This document shows, one piece after another, positions 18,301 to 20,426 of a stretch of 20,426 nucleotides of DNA. The notes beneath the pieces were generated by a model. The model did not search any database, was not told where the DNA came from, and saw only the letters and a list, made by a program, of their open reading frames with translations. The DNA comes from Rhizaria sp. SCN 62-66 (taxonomy: Eukaryota > Rhizaria, unplaced): contig MEDY01000456.1 of the NCBI GenBank assembly GCA_001724265.1, positions 1 to 20,426 on the forward strand. Reading direction: 5' to 3'. Position 1 is the stretch's first letter. Each line of letters starts with the position of its first letter. The position numbers were made by a program, and so were the translations under genes.

Positions 18301-19222
18301 TCGGGGTAAAGGCCGACGACGTGAGGCCCGTCCCCGGAGTTTTACTCACCTTGCCGGTCGCAGCACTCGGGCTTGCAGCAGCCGCAGCTGTGGTGTGAGC
18401 CCCGTCGGCGTCGTCGTTATCGCTCATATCAGACAGGCCGTCGAGGGCGTCTGCGTCCGCGTACGCACCGGCTGAGCCCGCCAGCTGCTGCTGCTGCTGC
18501 TGCTGCGGCGGCGGCTGTGGTAGCTGATCGTGCTGATTCTGTTGCTTCGTTGCTGTCGGGTCAAAGTCAAAGTCGTCAATCTCACCGTCGACGTTGTCGT
18601 CGTGTGCGATGGGAGACACAGGGCTCAGCGGTCCGGTCCACGACGCCTGCTGCCGCTGCTGCTGCTGTTGTTGCTGCTGTTGCTGTTGCTGATGCGTCAC
18701 TCGCTGTTGCGTGCCCGTCATGACAGCTATCCCCGCAGAAGCGCCATGACCGACAACCTTACTCTGAGGGCCGCCGGCGCCACCGCCGCGGGTGGCCGGC
18801 GCGTAGATGGCGTGGTGCACGGCCCGGATGGTTGCGTCGAAGGCCTCGACCGTGGCGGGGGGCGCGCTGCGCACTAGGTCGACCCACTGCAGCACCATCG
18901 CCAGCGCCTCGGGCATCGGCAGCGACGCAGACGCGGAGCCAGCGGGCGCAGCAGAGGCAAAAGAAGACGCGGAGGTAGACGTTGGCGCGGGCTGCGCTGT
19001 GTGGGAAGCGGCTCTCGTTGTCTCTGTCGCCGAAGGGAGCGGGAAGGACAGACAGGGCAGGTCGGGGCCGTAGCGCGCGGCGGCGGGCGAGAACGCCGCC
19101 GTCGACGCCACGAGCGCGTCGCACTGGTCGCGGAGTGCGGCGATGCGCTTGCGCATGCTCTCCAGCGGCGCGCCAGCGGGCGACCGGTTGTCCGCCTGCG
19201 GCTTGCCGGGCGCGGACGACAT
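15362..19222 (-). CDS. Large Ser/Ala/His/Gln-rich, mostly disordered protein of unknown function
   Basis: 1286 residues, TAA stop, no intron needed. Only the N-terminal part looks folded: a basic helix (MRKRIAALRDQCDALV) near residue 22, and a helical LPMPEALAMVLQWVDLVRSA to AIYAP segment at about 101-142. A short conserved-looking island (FVRGRWVNDA, then DLFSIDDL) lies near 390-420. The rest is low complexity: a 13-Gln run, two further Gln runs, Asp/Asn patches, several His-Gly/His-Ala clusters (about 549, 634 and 704), a Ser-His/Ser-Arg/Ser-Gln repeat (about 826-867) and a second Ser-Gln-rich repeat (about 1046-1094). The C-terminus is Ala/Ser-rich with helical potential. I recognise no family. 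The start at 19222 is the first ATG in frame and coincides with onset of GC-rich coding sequence; the frame extends 17 codons upstream without an ATG. A long opposite-strand frame within it is a composition artefact. Confidence 0.85.
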   Translation of the reverse strand: MSSAPGKPQADNRSPAGAPLESMRKRIAALRDQCDALVASTAAFSPAAARYGPDLPCLSFPLPSATETTRAASHTAQPAPTSTSASSFASAAPAGSASASLPMPEALAMVLQWVDLVRSAPPATVEAFDATIRAVHHAIYAPATRGGGAGGPQSKVVGHGASAGIAVMTGTQQRVTHQQQQQQQQQQQQRQQASWTGPLSPVSPIAHDDNVDGEIDDFDFDPTATKQQNQHDQLPQPPPQQQQQQQLAGSAGAYADADALDGLSDMSDNDDADGAHTTAAAAASPSAATGKVSKTPGTGLTSSAFTPTQSLTQDAAAKRTGAGAADRRAAAATAAAAATAGAAAIAAEVSAAGASVSSGPPSSPAPAAQVPVSPAPAQVSAVPVSPPFDPAGAVAARFVRGRWVNDAADDTVDDLFSIDDLADAPLSATALYDDDAGGNGNGKAKGKGKGTKGSKGNKEASTKDEGDHSDGCAGGFTSDDECADDNDTNNNSKITSPAQQPPAAGASAAAGAAAGVGVSITVQRGGLFRISAPPDPALGAALLAAARPRNAHAHAHGHGHASADGEGDDADGSFGDLDAIDDFPSPHNNNNNTTTSANHATKVGTGAVCPSRFADTEADKDPLHGLGLNALDSPGHNRAHGHGHGKAGKMTVTVSSGHGRRRSVTAGNEDEARLNFGGGDDGDDQRLDFDDMAELNETDDVVRVDDHSHGHGHPGAHGHSANAGVQSQQQQQQQQSAAAPQRRGAAARGPQNAHASAHNSTSGSGLNKSFDEDNDHDNDDHSGFDLELDQSGDGDGDSAAQAGHRSLGPGTYPLHIDHLEGCYSHAPSHSHSRSQSRSESPSALSQSHSLAPSQSHSQSHSHSRGHSHGLSGSKGTGSNGSSTNTNINNSTSAGSGSGGGSGRYSLTAMPQSANSSGGFGAVGGGSGSRVRGQSGPRRAPRSATNAATATNTTVLAATTEGRSGAKTLALPAPHNGAHHSHASAHSLAASARSREMLSADDSDLLSALGDDDDDVAPAAALRALAAQREVKPPATDEDGGHARTPTLAQSLSQTQSLSLSQSASHSVSRAPSQSGAESEAKTVSLSQSAGQSQASVLGTGAVFRTSKRLTVAGSGANREMYEFGARLPSSTSTDASSASASTAAAAATTTADSAAAADSVEGTNKAAGRTDASKSGQSRPRAVPWAALVASAAASHRAHAALVRFETASTLGRGSTGDTAGDTASISSSASSSDSPHASDAVAVWHAGLAGSSDAAVAAAADAFGAAMAARAGRAAEAAQATNATH
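15945..16090 (-). repeat. Ser-Gln/Ser-Leu-rich coding repeat
   Basis: Degenerate units of the type SQSLS, SQSAS and SQTQS. Forward-strand triplets ctggct, ctgact and gagcga recur with variation. The repeat resembles the Ser-His repeat about 600 bases away in the same gene. Confidence 0.65.
16621..16745 (-). repeat. Ser-His/Ser-Arg dipeptide coding repeat
   Basis: On the plus strand, units such as gagtggctctgc, gactgtgt and gagcgagag recur and encode SHSHSR, SQSRSES and SQSHSQSHSHSRGHSH-type sequence on the minus strand. Alternating Ser-basic residues resemble SR/SH-type low-complexity domains. Confidence 0.75.
17018..17041 (-). repeat. (CAG)7 plus CAA, poly-Gln tract
   Basis: Seven CTG triplets and a TTG on the plus strand encode eight Gln on the minus strand. 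Confidence 0.85.
18485..18505 (-). repeat. (CAG)7 poly-Gln tract
   Basis: Seven uninterrupted CTG triplets on the plus strand encode seven Gln on the minus strand, next to a proline run. Confidence 0.85.
18650..18691 (-). repeat. Mixed CAG/CAA tract, Gln2-Arg-Gln13
   Basis: CTG and TTG triplets on the plus strand encode thirteen Gln followed by Arg and two Gln on the minus strand. It is the longest Gln tract in the window. Confidence 0.8.
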
Positions 19223-19827
19223 AGAGAGAGTCTTTGGAAGCAGATTCGACGAACGACGTGGCAAGTGTGGCAACGAGCAAAGAAACTGATGTAGATGAGC
19301 AAGGTATGCGTGAAATCATATGATGTAGAGGTATGTGCAATATGATGTGTGATAAGACCGCTTGGCATCCGTCTTATCTGCGAATATGACTGATAGGAAG
19401 TGCACAAGGAACGCAACTATGTCCTATCAACGGTCGCAAGCAAGTGTGCTTGACTTGAGCTTATTGCAGCCTTGTTCGATTCAAAGAAGAAGCTCAGGAA
19501 AAAATAATTTAAAACGTAAATACATCATGGACTTTCAGTGGTCTGAGCTGACTCAGCATGCGGTGGAAACGAAGGAGAGGGTCAGTATTCACATGTTTTC
19601 CTAAGGCCAACGGCTACTTGAGCACACTGTAGAGAGCGAAAGAGTGTGCTTTTACAACATTTCAATCGATTAAGGATCAAATATGACTCACAAAGCGGAC
19701 AAGGCGTGTTGTAGAAGATATGACAAGACGAGAGAAAGTGGAACAAGAAGACAATAAGCGAGGAATGTAGCGGATATGTTGGGAATTAGTTGCTCATATG
19801 TATTACTGCAGAACGAAGCCGGATTGC
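19223..19827. other. Intergenic region between the two minus-strand genes
   Basis: 605 AT-rich bases that must hold the eS8 3' UTR and the promoter and leader of the large minus-strand gene. Short open frames are present but lack the GC-rich codon usage of the real genes. No RNA gene was recognised. Confidence 0.6.
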
Positions 19828-20426
19828 TTACTTCTTCTTGGAGATCTTACGAGTGTAGAACTCGAGCTCAGTGCCCTCGAGGATGTAGCCATCCGCGCGG
19901 CCGCACTGGCCGGGGCGGGAGGAGATGCAGGCGAGGAGACGGCCAGAGGAGAACTGCTCCTTGAGGTTCTGGCAGAGCTCGATGGAGGCACCAGCCTTGG
20001 CAGCCTTCTCAGCAGCACGCTTGGAGGTGTGGGTGACGGTGGGGACCTCGCCGTTGACCTTCTTGCCGAGGGAGATGCCGTACTTCTTCTCGAAGTGAGC
20101 GCGGAAGGGGGCAGCATCGACCTGTAGTCGCGGACGGACGAAGCAAACGAAGATAAAGAGATAGTAGAGAGAAAGACACGAGGGGCAGGGCAAAGAAAGA
20201 GGAGTGCGCAGAGGGAAAGAGATGAGAGTTGTGAGGGATAATGAACAGGGAGGCGGCGATTATAGCAAATACTAGCTAGAGAATAGGCTGTGTCGTCGTG
20301 GTAAAGGCAGCAGAGAGGTGGAAAGCAACGTACGGAAACGATGGCGTTCTTGACGAGGGTCTTGGTGCGGACGAGCTCGTTGTTGGAGGAGTTGTAGACG
20401 GTGTCGAGGATGCGGGTCTTCTGCGA
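19828..20426 (-). CDS. RPS8: 40S ribosomal protein eS8 (S8), 5'-truncated; complement(join(19828..20121,20334..>20426))
   Basis: Structural protein of the small cytosolic ribosomal subunit. The two visible exons encode 31 and 97 residues and end in TAA. Exon A reads [12 protein letters not shown] through [19 protein letters not shown]. Exon B contains [16 protein letters not shown] and the highly conserved C-terminal block [20 protein letters not shown] followed by [14 protein letters not shown]. Both match the known eS8 family closely and the C-terminus is complete. The N-terminal part lies beyond the window edge. Compared with animal eS8 the linker between SLGKK and the LLEEQF-type helix is shorter here. 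A highly expressed gene of this kind gives a good reference for the organism's splice sites and stop codons. Confidence 0.97.
20122..20333 (-). other. RPS8: Intron of the eS8 gene
   Basis: 212 bases, phase 0, donor TCC|GTACGTTG and acceptor GACTACAG|GTC on the minus strand. Splicing joins NAIVS to VDAAPFR exactly where eS8 continues, so the borders are secure. Confidence 0.93.

Overview
This window looks like nuclear DNA of a unicellular eukaryote (a protist that I cannot place further). It carries spliceosomal introns, a cytosolic ribosomal protein gene (eS8), a MUS81 nuclease gene and a linker-histone-like gene. Coding stretches are very GC-rich and full of Ala, Ser, Asp and Gln low-complexity tracts. 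Introns and intergenic gaps (about 0.3 to 0.95 kb) are sharply more AT-rich, so gene edges can be seen by eye.

Layout, left to right. (1) The 3' part of a large Ala/Glu/Lys-rich protein with acidic repeats, a block dense in N-glycosylation sequons, a long charged helical region and four evenly spaced cysteines (+). (2) A small lysine-rich, linker-histone-like chromatin protein (+). (3) A four-helix membrane protein resembling the COPI-associated/TVP family, with two NPF motifs at its tail (+). (4) A very large MUS81 structure-specific endonuclease in three exons (+). (5) A two-exon coiled-coil protein of unknown function (+). (6) A 1286-residue, Ser/Ala/His/Gln-rich protein of unknown function (-). 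(7) The 3' part of ribosomal protein eS8 with one intron (-). Genes 5 and 6 are convergent. I see no operon logic, mobile element, CRISPR array, rRNA or tRNA. The genes appear functionally unrelated neighbours.

The most notable region is MUS81. Its spliced reading frame, about 2025 codons, is interrupted by exactly two stop codons, both TAG and both in frame. One sits in a glutamine run and the other in an acidic linker. The catalytic core downstream is intact. All seven genes with a visible 3' end stop with TAA (4) or TGA (3), and none uses TAG. This suggests that UAG is read as a sense codon (Gln is the simplest guess) or is read through; unannotated introns or sequence errors are the main alternatives. 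The same protein also appears to carry two tandem N-terminal MUS81-type helix-hairpin-helix domains where the family normally has one. All four introns with clear borders start with GTACGY or GTTCGT rather than GTAAGT or GTRAGT.
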